Of a stretch of 64,000 bases of DNA, positions 26,296 through 34,470 are shown piece after piece. The notes under the pieces were generated by a model. The model was given only the letters and a program-made list of their open reading frames with translations. It had not been told where the DNA came from and ran no database searches. The translations under genes were made by a program, and so were the position numbers. The DNA is from Hyphomicrobiales bacterium (GTDB taxonomy: Bacteria > Pseudomonadota > Alphaproteobacteria > Rhizobiales > Rhizobiaceae): positions 27,401 through 91,400 of the forward strand of contig UBUL01000029.1 of the NCBI GenBank assembly GCA_900468625.1, in the 5' to 3' direction. The number at the start of each line of letters is the position of its first letter. Position 1 is the first letter of the stretch.

Positions 26296-27662
26296 CCGAA
26301 AGCATGAGAAAAACCGTTTCCCACAAACCGAGCGCATCAATGGTCAACGGCTTCGACCCGGCGCGGCTCGCTAGCCTGCCGGAACGAGAGCGAAAGATGA
26401 TCGAGCGCCGACAGACGTTACTCGGACCGTCATATCGGCTCTTCTATGAAAATCCGGTCCATATCACAAAGGCCAAGGGCGTATGGCTGTATGGACCGGA
26501 CGGAGAAGCCTATCTCGACGCCTATAACAACGTGCCGTCGGTCGGTCATTGCCACCCGCACGTTGTGGAGGCAATAAGTTGCCAGGCGTCGCAACTCAAT
26601 ACGCATACACGTTATCTGAACGAGCAAATCCTCTCCTACTCGGAAAGGCTTTTGGCGACATTTCCGGCCGAACTCGACCGTGTGATGTACACCTGCACCG
26701 GAAGTGAAGCGGTCGATCTGGCCCTGCGGCTTGCACGCCATTATACAAGTGGCACCGGTATCATCATTACGGAGAACGCCTATCATGGCGTTACGGCCTC
26801 GGCGGCGGAAATCTCGCCGCTGCTTGGAGATAGCGTACCCCTTGGCCAGCATGTCCTGACGGTGCCGGCGCCAGATACCTATCGCGCCAATGGTCTCGAT
26901 GTGGGTGCGGCATTGGCGGAAGACGTCGCTAAAGCGATTGTCCATATGCGCCGCCGGGGTATCACGCCAGCCGCCTTTATCGCCGACAGCATCTTTTCCT
27001 CGGATGGCGTTTTTGCCGATCCGCCCGGTCTCCTCAAACCCGTCGTTGATGTTTTGAAGAAAGCTGGCGTACTTTATATCGCCGACGAGGTGCAGCCCGG
27101 CTTCGGGCGAATAGGCACAAACATGTGGGGTTTCGCGCGTTACGAAGTCATCCCCGACATTGTCGTAGTCGGCAAGCCGATGGGCAATGGAGTGCCGATC
27201 GCAGCGGCCATTATGAAGTCGGACATCCAGGAGTGTTTCGGCCGGGATATACGTTACTTCAACACCTTTGGTGCCAACAACGTTTCTTTGGCTGCTGCGT
27301 CGGCTGTACTTGACGTTATCGAGAACGAAAACCTTATGCAAAACGCGCACAAGACAGGGGATTACCTGCGCGCGGGAATGAACAGCTTGAAAGACACGTT
27401 CGCTTCGATCGGTGATGTCAGAGGCAGCGGTCTGTTTCTAGGATTGGAGTTTGTACGCAACCACGACAGCCGCGAACCAGATAGCGCCCTCGCGCTGAAG
27501 GTGGTTGGTAAGCTTCGCAATCGGCGCGTGTTGATAAGCGCCTCGGGACTAAATGGTAATGTTCTCAAAATTCGCCCGCCACTCCCTTTCTCTTGCGAAA
27601 ATGCAGATATGCTGCTCAGCGCACTGCAGGATGCTCTTGTCGATATGGAACGCACGGAGTGA
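26292..27662 (+). CDS. class III PLP enzyme, AGXT2L-type phospholyase
   Basis: A 456-residue fold-type I PLP enzyme. Its N-terminal blocks, RRQTLLGPSYRLFYENPVHI, YLDAYNNVPSVGHCHPHVVEA and LNTHTRYLNEQILSYSERLL, follow the AGXT2L pattern (ethanolamine-phosphate and phosphohydroxylysine phospholyases) more closely than ordinary aminotransferases. The PLP sites are DEVQPGFGRIG and the Lys in VVVGKPMGNGVPIAA. Such enzymes remove phosphate and ammonia from an amino-alkyl phosphate and leave an aldehyde. The GTG start overlaps the kinase stop, so both are made together. Activity as a plain transaminase cannot be ruled out. Confidence 0.78.
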   Translation: MTESMRKTVSHKPSASMVNGFDPARLASLPERERKMIERRQTLLGPSYRLFYENPVHITKAKGVWLYGPDGEAYLDAYNNVPSVGHCHPHVVEAISCQASQLNTHTRYLNEQILSYSERLLATFPAELDRVMYTCTGSEAVDLALRLARHYTSGTGIIITENAYHGVTASAAEISPLLGDSVPLGQHVLTVPAPDTYRANGLDVGAALAEDVAKAIVHMRRRGITPAAFIADSIFSSDGVFADPPGLLKPVVDVLKKAGVLYIADEVQPGFGRIGTNMWGFARYEVIPDIVVVGKPMGNGVPIAAAIMKSDIQECFGRDIRYFNTFGANNVSLAAASAVLDVIENENLMQNAHKTGDYLRAGMNSLKDTFASIGDVRGSGLFLGLEFVRNHDSREPDSALALKVVGKLRNRRVLISASGLNGNVLKIRPPLPFSCENADMLLSALQDALVDMERTE

Positions 27663-28000
27663 GTTGGCAGCTTTCGAAGAGCCTTATTCGTGCTTCCTGA
27701 AGGGCAAGGTACAGGAGTTGGTGACGCCCCTGCCATCGCTCCCGATTTCCTGAATTGCGGAACGAATGTCATCTCTTTTCACTCAGGCTCAATTCAAAGT
27801 TCCGAAAAGTGATGCAGTCAAATTGCGATCAATATTGCAAATGACTTCCCTGTCCGGGATATGACGATCGCGTTCAGGCTGTTCGCCATGCATGGCTGCC
27901 TGCGGGCCGTCGGTTTTCCCGTGACAGTGAATTTTGCAACAATATATGGTCAATATCGTTCCAAATCGCGCCTGCGCAATCACACCTCGCGGATCATGAA
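27663..28000. other. intergenic region upstream of the MocR regulator
   Basis: 338 bp without a convincing gene. It contains an imperfect inverted repeat TTGC-N10-GCAA at 27823-27840 and an AT-rich stretch at about 27935-27960 close to the next start, both possible regulator sites. Confidence 0.35.
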
Positions 28001-29404
28001 ATGAAAGACTGGCATCCTGACCTTACGCGCTCTTCCAGCCCCCGTTATATGGCTATTGCCGATCTAATCGAAATGGATCTGAGAAACGGCGTGCTGGCGG
28101 TGGGCGACCGTTTGCCGCCGCAAAGGGAGATGGCCAAGCGGCTGAACATCGATTTCACCACCGTCGCTCGCGGTTATGCCGAGGCGCAGAAGCGCGGCCT
28201 GGTGGATTCGCACGTCGGCAGGGGCACCTTCGTCACCGGCGGACAGGATCGCGAAGATCGTGGTTTCTTATTCGATGCCGCGCCCGATCCGCGCCGTGCC
28301 TCGGAGGTGGACTTGTCGATGAACCTCCCACCCGAGCCTGATGATCCGAAGCTGATCGCCCGCATGCGCGAAGGCATGTCTGCTGTGGCAATCAATCTCG
28401 TTCCGTTGCTGCGATACCAGGGCTTCGGCGGATCCGGCATGGACAAGGATGCCGCCGCTGCCTGGCTCAGCCGCCGCGGTCTGATGCCTCCGCAGGAGCG
28501 GATCTTCGTCACACCGGGCGCGCATCCCGCGCTGCTGGCGATTTTCGGCCTTCTTGCAAAGCCTGGCGAAACCGTATTGTCGGAAATCATCACCTATCCC
28601 GGCATGCGCTCAATCGCTGCCCAACTGCGCCTCAATCTTTCCGGTTTGCCAATGGACGATGAGGGCATATTGCCCGATGCCTTTGCCGAGGCTTGCGAGC
28701 GGCTGCGGCCGAAGGCGCTCTACCTCAATCCAACGCTGCAGAACCCGTTGACGCTGACCATTCCCGAAAAGCGCCGCGAGGAAATCGCCGCCGTGGCCCG
28801 CAAATATCATGTGCCCATTATTGAAGACGATGCCTACGGCTTCATTCCCTTGCACGGGCCGCCGCCGCTTGCGGCCATCGCACCTGATTTGACATGGCAT
28901 ATTGGCGGTCTTGCAAAATGCATCGGTGCCGGCCTGCGCCTTGCCTATGTGGTTGCTCCAGACAGCAAGGCAATCTGGCCCTTTGTCAGCGCCATGCGCA
29001 CAAACAATGTCATGGCCTCGCCAATGACGGTCGCGCTCGCCACTTGCTGGATCGAGGACGGCACGGCGGACTCGATTCTGCGCTTCATTCGCGCGGAGGC
29101 GGCTGCCCGTCAGCAGATGGTGGCTGGTATTCTGCCCAAGGGCAGCTACAAGGCCGATCCAATCAGCTTCAACATCTGGATGCCGCTGACCAACGGCTGG
29201 ACCCGCTCGACCTTCAGCAGTCACATGCGTTCCTCCGGCATCGGCGTCGTGGCAAGCGACGCCTTCACCGTCGATGGTGCGGCCCCTGAGGCCGTACGCA
29301 TCTGCCTTGGCGGGCCGATCGGCCGCGAACGACTGCAAGGCGCGCTGGACTTCATGGCACATGCACTGGAAGGCCCGCCGGAAATGTCGGCCTCGTTCTT
29401 CTAG
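28001..29404 (+). CDS. MocR-type GntR/aminotransferase regulator
   Basis: A 467-residue chimera: a GntR winged helix (residues 15-80, RYMAIADLIEMDLRNGVLAVGDRLPPQREMAKRLNIDFTTVARGYAEAQKRGLV) joined to a fold-type I aminotransferase domain. The PLP lysine lies in HIGGLAKCIGAGLRLAYVV, with NPTLQNPLTLTIPEKRREEI and EDDAYGFIPL as the other PLP-pocket blocks. MocR proteins sense PLP or an amino compound bound to it. It directly follows the PLP-enzyme cluster on the same strand and may control it, but no operator is proven. Confidence 0.9.
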   Translation: MKDWHPDLTRSSSPRYMAIADLIEMDLRNGVLAVGDRLPPQREMAKRLNIDFTTVARGYAEAQKRGLVDSHVGRGTFVTGGQDREDRGFLFDAAPDPRRASEVDLSMNLPPEPDDPKLIARMREGMSAVAINLVPLLRYQGFGGSGMDKDAAAAWLSRRGLMPPQERIFVTPGAHPALLAIFGLLAKPGETVLSEIITYPGMRSIAAQLRLNLSGLPMDDEGILPDAFAEACERLRPKALYLNPTLQNPLTLTIPEKRREEIAAVARKYHVPIIEDDAYGFIPLHGPPPLAAIAPDLTWHIGGLAKCIGAGLRLAYVVAPDSKAIWPFVSAMRTNNVMASPMTVALATCWIEDGTADSILRFIRAEAAARQQMVAGILPKGSYKADPISFNIWMPLTNGWTRSTFSSHMRSSGIGVVASDAFTVDGAAPEAVRICLGGPIGRERLQGALDFMAHALEGPPEMSASFF

Positions 29405-29733
29405 ATGCCTTTGGACGTGATCTCTACAATCGTTCTTTAAGGCCATGCGACTTTCGCAGTGCCATGCAGAATACGACGAACCGAGGGTGTTTGCGGCTCA
29501 GATGTCTCGCTCGTGCATGAGGGCCGTTGGCGGCAACTCTTGAACGGATTGATTCAAGACTGGACATGCTCGCTTGAAAGGGCGCTGCAACGACGGGCAC
29601 CCTCAAGAACATAAGCGGAGCTTTCATCCCTGCAGTTCGACGATCAACCGCACTTGTCGTCACGGGAAGAGCCGCATGACGCCGGAAAAAGAACGGTTGG
29701 TCGGCATTGCAGATCAGCATTGGCGATGCGGAA
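29405..29733. other. gap between convergent genes
   Basis: 329 bp between the MocR gene and the convergent universal stress protein gene. No gene, strong hairpin or FNR-type box was seen. It marks the border between the catabolic half and the respiration island. Confidence 0.45.
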
Positions 29734-30627
29734 CTAATGTTTCATCATCAAAGGAAGCGTCGTGTGCGCCAGCAAGTGACGGGTCACGCGGCCGAGGAAC
29801 AGTTCGAGGAAATAGCTGTGCTTGAAAGCACCGGTCAGCAGGCAGGTTGCGCCGACGGAACCAGCGAAATCGAGAATGGTTTCGGCAACCGGGCGGTCCT
29901 CAGAGCGGATCGCGACGATGTTGCCTTTCAAGCCGAGTTCAGCGAGGAGCTCTCGCGCCGTTTGCTGATAGCGGCCGCCCGCCTTGTCGTTGACGCAGAG
30001 CACCGTTATCTGTCCGGCCGCAGCCAGCCAGCGCCTTGCCGCCACGACAGCGCCGTGCGCGTAAGGATGTGGTTTCCAGCCGATCAGCATATGCCGCACG
30101 AGGTCGCCAGCATATTCGTTCGGGGGAGGCACGAGCACGAGTTTGCGCTCATTGAACAGCAGGTCATGAAACGCATCGCGGGTGTCCATATTTCCATCAC
30201 ATGCGGTGACCACAAGCGCTGTCTCGCGACATTCGCCGGAAACGCAACGGTCGATATCGCCACGACAGTCGTCGAGCAGGATTTCCCTGCGGTCGGGCCG
30301 AAGCGTCCTCCATTCCTCAAACAGCCGCTCGACGTGTTCCAAACGCTCCCGCGGCGAGCCTTCGTGCAGCTCGCGCAGCATCTGCAGCTCAAGTTCTTCC
30401 GGCGCCGCAATCATTGCTTTCGGATCCGCCCCGACATGGGCGGCTGCCATGCGTCCTCCAATGGCACGGGATGCATCTTCGGCGATGTCGAGGCAGATCC
30501 GTACGGTTGCCGGGTCGGCCAACAGAGCAAGGACATCCGCCTGCACTGCCGCGCTATGCGCATGCGCCAACAGATCGGGTTGCGCATGCCCGTTCTTCGT
30601 GTCGTCGTTTGAAGGCGCCGTGTTCAC
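29734..30627 (-). CDS. universal stress protein (UspA family), two-domain length
   Basis: A 297-residue protein of tandem Usp size. The C-terminal domain is clear: ITVLCVNDKAGGRYQQTARELLAELGLKGNIVAIRSEDRPVAETILDFAGSVGATCLLTGAFKHSYFLELFLGRVTRHLLAHTTLPLMM, with the G-x2-G-like and TxxLL elements. The N-terminal half is more divergent. The start is taken as GTG 30627 behind GGGAGG; an upstream in-frame start at 30660 lacks such a site. Usp proteins are often induced by FNR-type regulators at low oxygen. It may be read through from the operon at 31872-30767. Confidence 0.85.
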   Translation of the reverse strand: MNTAPSNDDTKNGHAQPDLLAHAHSAAVQADVLALLADPATVRICLDIAEDASRAIGGRMAAAHVGADPKAMIAAPEELELQMLRELHEGSPRERLEHVERLFEEWRTLRPDRREILLDDCRGDIDRCVSGECRETALVVTACDGNMDTRDAFHDLLFNERKLVLVPPPNEYAGDLVRHMLIGWKPHPYAHGAVVAARRWLAAAGQITVLCVNDKAGGRYQQTARELLAELGLKGNIVAIRSEDRPVAETILDFAGSVGATCLLTGAFKHSYFLELFLGRVTRHLLAHTTLPLMMKH

Positions 30628-30766
30628 GGGGAACCTCCCTTCGCGATGCCGATGCACCATCGCTCGCCTTGGCAGCGGGCTTTATTCTACCCCCGCCATG
30701 GCCGGCCGACAACGCGGGAGAAGCAGGCAAAAATGATAGTCGATCGGGCGGTGACGCGGCGGATGC

Positions 30767-31096
30767 TCATCCTTGGGTGAGATTGGCTTCGCCTGCGTAT
30801 ATCGCGGTCTTACCGTTAAGCCGCCGCCATAAGCGCACGTCCTCGGCCGTAATCCAGAGGGCTCGGGTTTCGCCGAGGCGCTGCAATTTTTCCGAAGCGA
30901 TCGCCAGAAACATCCCCAAGCACTCGGCAAATCGGGCTGCGCCGTCGCGGGGTGGCACGGCGGCGGCAAGGATGCCTCTTCTCGTCACTGTCACCTGGCA
31001 GATCTGCCAGCCGTGCACGCGAAAGACGAACGAGCCGGTCCTGCTGGCTTTATCGAATGCTATCGCATCAGCCGTGTTCCTATTGATTTCGATCAT
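30767..31096 (-). CDS. uncharacterised protein, last gene of a coupled operon
   Basis: A 109-residue protein not assigned to a known function. Visible sequence: MIEINRNTADAIAFDKASRTGSFVFRVHGWQICQVTVTRRGILAAAVPPRDGAARFAECLGMFLAIASEKL..., a small beta-rich N-terminal half and a helical C-terminal half ending in WITAEDVRLWRRL. The ATG at 31096 overlaps the stop of the preceding gene (ATGA), which fixes the start although the frame is open to 31177. It belongs to an operon headed by an FNR-type box, so a role in low-oxygen or nitrogen-oxide metabolism is likely. Confidence 0.65.
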   Translation of the reverse strand: MIEINRNTADAIAFDKASRTGSFVFRVHGWQICQVTVTRRGILAAAVPPRDGAARFAECLGMFLAIASEKLQRLGETRALWITAEDVRLWRRLNGKTAIYAGEANLTQG

Positions 31097-31287
31097 GTGC
31101 GAGCGTGCCGCTCCCGCTTTGTCGACCTCTGGACTATGGATCGGCTTCCATTCTTTTCGCCGGAGGTGAGACGCCACGCGTCAAGAAATGATTCCAGAAT
31201 GGCGCGCTGTTCTCCTCCAATGCCGATGTTTGAACCGAGGAATTCGAGAAGATCAAGATGGCGGCGGCGTGCGAGTTCATCCGTCAT
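31093..31287 (-). CDS. small uncharacterised protein, coupled on both sides
   Basis: A 64-residue protein (MTDELARRRHLDLLEFLGSNIGIGG...) with no domain I recognise. It is predicted largely helical and basic at the C-terminus. Its start and stop both overlap the neighbours by 4 bp (ATGA at each end), which is strong evidence that it is translated. Function unknown. Confidence 0.6.
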   Translation of the reverse strand: MTDELARRRHLDLLEFLGSNIGIGGEQRAILESFLDAWRLTSGEKNGSRSIVQRSTKRERHART

Positions 31288-31694
31288 CGCCCCGATCCTT
31301 CCGTGCGTGAAGCTTGGATGCCGGATTCTGTGACGCTCGAACTGCCGAGAGCAACCGCCTTGAGAAGCTGCGACCCAAGCCGCGCCTGCTCGGCCATGTC
31401 GTCGAAGAGCATGGCTGCTTCTTCAAGCTCTCCTTTTTCGGCATGTGGGTCTAACTCCTCCAATCCCATCGTGAGATCGATGAGGGTGGCCACCTTTACA
31501 CGTTGCCGGACCGCAAGATGGAAGAGCTCCTGAACGATCGACTTTCTTTCGGCAGGCGCTACCCTGGTGAGGACCTCGCCAACCGCCGACGAGCAATCGG
31601 ACTCGGGATCGAGCCGCTTGGCGAGCACCTTTAATTGACGAACAATCGAAACAATGTCCCACCCGTTCGGTGGCGGCTGGAGCATGGAAGTCAT
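31284..31694 (-). CDS. uncharacterised helical protein in FNR-box operon
   Basis: A 136-residue protein, mainly alpha-helical by composition (LQPPPNGWDIVSIVRQLKVLAKRLDPE..., ELFHLAVRQRVKVATLIDLTMGLEELD, EKGELEEAAMLFDDMAEQARLGSQLLKAV). No known motif or metal-ligand cluster is apparent. The ATG at 31694 lies 8 bp behind AAAGGAG; the longer frame to 31886 is an overlap with the small gene upstream. It is coupled to the next gene by ATGA. Confidence 0.65.
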   Translation of the reverse strand: MTSMLQPPPNGWDIVSIVRQLKVLAKRLDPESDCSSAVGEVLTRVAPAERKSIVQELFHLAVRQRVKVATLIDLTMGLEELDPHAEKGELEEAAMLFDDMAEQARLGSQLLKAVALGSSSVTESGIQASRTEGSGR

Positions 31695-31698
31695 CCGT

Positions 31699-31872
31699 TT
31701 ACTCCTTTGACCAATCCGATCTTTTCCGATCGATCTGCTCTTCCCGGCCACATCGCTGCGCATGAACGGTCCGGATCGCTCCGGGCGCCTGCACGAACAG
31801 GAGCGCCATCCGCCGCGCCTCGCCTGCCGCGCTGACGATGCCGATAGTACTGAGGTGCGATTTGAACGACAT
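31699..31872 (-). CDS. small basic uncharacterised protein, first gene of the operon
   Basis: A 57-residue frame (MSFKSHLSTIGIVSAAGEARRMALLFVQAPGAIRTVHAQRCGREE...). Support comes from context: it starts behind GGAG, about 18 bases after the transcription start expected from the FNR-type box at 31925-31938, and ends inside the ribosome site of the next gene. No homology is recognised. Confidence 0.45.
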   Translation of the reverse strand: MSFKSHLSTIGIVSAAGEARRMALLFVQAPGAIRTVHAQRCGREEQIDRKRSDWSKE

Positions 31873-31924
31873 AGGCACATCTCCATTTAACGACGCACCT
31901 TATCCATTCGCCGTCCGGCCTTGC

Positions 31925-31938
31925 TTGATCGACATCAA
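31925..31938. promoter_or_regulatory. FNR/FixK-type box (31872 operon and adk-like gene)
   Basis: Perfect TTGAT-CGAC-ATCAA in a divergent gap. With the class II spacing of -41.5, transcription of the minus-strand operon would start near 31890, 18 bases before its first ATG. It may also serve the adenylate kinase gene at 32089. Confidence 0.8.
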
Positions 31939-32088
31939 ACAGGACGTCGTTTCCCGCGAGCTTCCTTTCCGCCACGTCTTTGCCCGGACTTTGGCCGCGA
32001 AAAGGGAGGTCGGACGTTCTCTTTGACGCGGCTCAAAGACAGCCTTGCCGAAAGGTCATATGTGCTGAAGCGAGAGGAAGGTGAAGAC

Positions 32089-32676
32089 ATGAGATACGTG
32101 ATGTTAGGCCCGCCGGGGGCAGGGAAGGGCACGCAGGCCGTCCGCATTTCAAATCGTCTCGGCATTCCTCACATATCCACCGGCGACCTGCTCCGCTTGG
32201 CGGATGTAGCGACGCCCGCCGGGGCGGCGGCACGGACGCTGATGGAGGCGGGTCATCTCGTGAGCGACGAGATCGTCGTGGATCTGCTGTTCGAGCGCAT
32301 TCGCCGATCCGATGCTCGCAAAGGCTTCATCCTGGACGGTTTTCCCCGCAACGTCATCCAGGCCGAGATTCTGGACGAGTGGCTGGCGGGGCAGGATGAG
32401 GGATTGGATGCCGTGCTCGAAATTTACGCTCCGGTCGCGGTACTTCTGGACAGAGTGCTTTCGAGGTCGGCTCAGGCTGTGTCCGCTGGCAGCGCACCAC
32501 GCGCCGATGACAACGAGACCACGCTTCGCCAGCGGCTTGAAAGCTACAGGATGGAAACCCTTCCCTTGTCCGATTACTATCATCGGAAAGGTGTTCTGAT
32601 GTCGTTTGACGGGACCTGCAACATCGATGCCTTGGCGACGGCGATCGGCGAGCAAATTCCGGCGGTCGGCCGCTGA
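32089..32676 (+). CDS. adk: adenylate kinase (short form)
   Basis: A 195-residue nucleoside-monophosphate kinase: P-loop GPPGAGKGTQ at residues 7-16, AMP-binding HISTGDLLR, and FILDGFPRN. The lid region (LSRSAQAVSAGSAPRADDNETTLRQRL) is the short type without a zinc-finger lid, as in many alphaproteobacterial Adk proteins. Housekeeping adk normally sits in the ribosomal-protein cluster, so this is probably a second copy. It balances ATP + AMP with 2 ADP and may help when energy is scarce under low oxygen. It starts at ATG 32089 behind GAGAGGAAGG. Confidence 0.9.
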   Translation: MRYVMLGPPGAGKGTQAVRISNRLGIPHISTGDLLRLADVATPAGAAARTLMEAGHLVSDEIVVDLLFERIRRSDARKGFILDGFPRNVIQAEILDEWLAGQDEGLDAVLEIYAPVAVLLDRVLSRSAQAVSAGSAPRADDNETTLRQRLESYRMETLPLSDYYHRKGVLMSFDGTCNIDALATAIGEQIPAVGR

Positions 32677-32742
32677 TCGGTCGCACTTCGGAGCCGAGCC
32701 TGCCTGGATACGGTATCGAGCAGCGCTCGATACCTCTTCTCG

Positions 32743-33441
32743 TTACAAATTGCGTGCATCCTCCGCGAGGGCGAGCAGCCGCCCCGCGTCGGTCACCGTA
32801 AGCTTCTGCCGACCGCCCTTTACGATGTTCTTGGATTCCCAGGCACTGAGGATCCTGGAAACCGTATGCAACGTGGTTCCCGTCATCTCCGCAATATCCT
32901 GGCGGGAGATCGGAAAGTCGATGCAGATGCCGACATCCACCGGGCGCCCGGCTTGTTTCAACAGCCGCAGGACGGCGTGTGCGACCCTCTTTTCGACTTC
33001 CTCCGTCGACATTTCGCGAATGCGCGTGTGTGCTTCCTCCAGGCGCTGCCCGATGGTCTGCATCGCGGTAACCGCCAGTCTGGGGTTTTGCTCGACGAAG
33101 CAAGACCACATTTCCGTTGGCCATCCGAGAACGACGCTTTCGGTCGCCGCAAGCGCGGTTCCGGGGTAATCCGCTCTGCGGAGCGCCATCGCGAAACCGA
33201 ACAGATCGCCGGGATGAACCATTCTGACGATGATCTGCTGCCCATCCTGCGTAACCTGTGTCACCTTCAGGCGCCCGTGCAGCAGAAGAAAGAAGGACTT
33301 CGCCTGCGCGCCCTGCTCGAATACCGCATCTCCCGGAGCGACGCGGCGCGAAATTGCATGCTCGAGCATTGCATCGAGGTCGCGATCCGTCATCCGCTCG
33401 AATAGCGACAGCGTCTTTAAAACCGTGCGATCAACCCTCAT
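32743..33441 (-). CDS. nnrR: Crp/Fnr-family regulator (NnrR/DNR group)
   Basis: A 232-residue regulator: cyclic-nucleotide-like beta barrel (about residues 15-115, with FEQGAQAKSFFLLLHGRLKVTQVTQDGQQIIVRMVHPGDLFGF), dimer helix, and a C-terminal winged helix (ISRQDIAEMTGTTLHTVSRILSAWESKNIV). The N-terminal cysteines that hold the FNR [4Fe-4S] cluster are absent, which fits the NO-responsive NnrR/DNR group. It lies 17 bp after nirV, so it is probably made from the nirK transcript, and is the best candidate for the factor acting at the CGCAA-type boxes. FixK is an alternative name. Confidence 0.82.
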   Translation of the reverse strand: MRVDRTVLKTLSLFERMTDRDLDAMLEHAISRRVAPGDAVFEQGAQAKSFFLLLHGRLKVTQVTQDGQQIIVRMVHPGDLFGFAMALRRADYPGTALAATESVVLGWPTEMWSCFVEQNPRLAVTAMQTIGQRLEEAHTRIREMSTEEVEKRVAHAVLRLLKQAGRPVDVGICIDFPISRQDIAEMTGTTLHTVSRILSAWESKNIVKGGRQKLTVTDAGRLLALAEDARNL

Positions 33442-33458
33442 CGTTTATCCGCCTTTCT

Positions 33459-34349
33459 CTAGGTTTCGATGACCAGTGCAAGCAATCGCGCAGTGGCCCG
33501 GCGAACAGAGTTCGCTATGCCTTCCAAGAGCGACGGTCGGCGCACCAGGCGAAATCCGAGATTGTCCGGTGGTGTTCCAACGGAACACCCTCCGCCTCGC
33601 GGATTTCTAACGAAGCTGCTCATGGGCGAGCGATGTCTTCCTGAGGCGATCATGATTCCGCAGGTCAATGGGTTCAGATCTTCGACGGCTTTTGCTCTGT
33701 CGAGATCGATGCGGCTGCTGCAGGTTGATGTCCATTCCCAGATGTTTCCAGCAAAATCGACCAGCCCCGTCTGACTGACGCCGAAAGACCCCCTTGGCTG
33801 GGGACGAGGATCGATGGAGGCGGAGCGGCGGGCTTCGCGCTCGTAATCTGCCAGCCAGCGCTTTGCGGGGTTTCGATCGCTTGGGTCGATCCCAAGCGCA
33901 TCGTCGGGAAATCGATCGGCTGCAGCGTAGGCAAGCTCAAAATCGGTAGGCAGTGTCCATTCCTCCCCTGTGCGATGCGACAGCCATGTCGCGTAGCGCA
34001 CCGCGTCATCGTAGCTCACGCCAGTCACCGGGGCGTTGTCGTCCGGCAAACTTGCGGCAGCCTCCGAAGGAATACATGCCGCCTCGGAAACGCAGCGTCC
34101 GTACTCGGCTTGCGAGACCTGGTACTTCGTGATGTCGAGGGGAACCATCACGGCTTCGAGCCGTTTTGGAGCGTCGATTGCGAAGCCGTTCCGAAAATAT
34201 TCCGTCGCCTCGCGATATTCGAATGCGCGCGGCGCGATGGTGACGAGTTCCGGGGGAACGATGACGGGGCCTTGCGCTTCGAACGACAGAACCCCCGCCT
34301 TCTCGACGAGCGCTCCCGAGAGCAGCCCGACGATTGCGAGGGGGATCAT
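33459..34349 (-). CDS. nirV: NirV, formylglycine-generating-enzyme-like protein
   Basis: About 296 residues with an N-terminal signal or anchor (MIPLAIVGLLSGALVEKAGV) and an FGE/SUMF1 domain: VPLDITKYQVSQAEYGRCV, APVTGVSYDDAVRYATWLSHRTGEEWTLPTDFELAYAA, GLVDFAGNIWEWTSTC and SSFVRNPRGGGCSVGTPPDNLGFRLVRR. NirV follows nirK in many rhizobia; its role in nitrite reductase activity is not settled. ATG 34349 is chosen because GGAG precedes it by 9 bases, but 34358, 34370 and 34394 are also possible. Confidence 0.88.
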   Translation of the reverse strand: MIPLAIVGLLSGALVEKAGVLSFEAQGPVIVPPELVTIAPRAFEYREATEYFRNGFAIDAPKRLEAVMVPLDITKYQVSQAEYGRCVSEAACIPSEAAASLPDDNAPVTGVSYDDAVRYATWLSHRTGEEWTLPTDFELAYAAADRFPDDALGIDPSDRNPAKRWLADYEREARRSASIDPRPQPRGSFGVSQTGLVDFAGNIWEWTSTCSSRIDLDRAKAVEDLNPLTCGIMIASGRHRSPMSSFVRNPRGGGCSVGTPPDNLGFRLVRRPSLLEGIANSVRRATARLLALVIET

Positions 34350-34470
34350 AATCGACATCTCCGAAACCATTCTTTTGACGGCGTGCGGTGCCATGGCTCG
34401 AATCGCAAGTTGCGCCTTTCAATGAGGAGAGGTGCGCAGGTCCTTCGCCGACCCGCGCACCGATGCTCGA

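Noticed and set aside
34395..34470. Possible FNR box between nirK and nirV (TTGCG...TCAA)
   Set aside because: The spacing is one base short, and the genes are likely co-transcribed from the nirK promoter.
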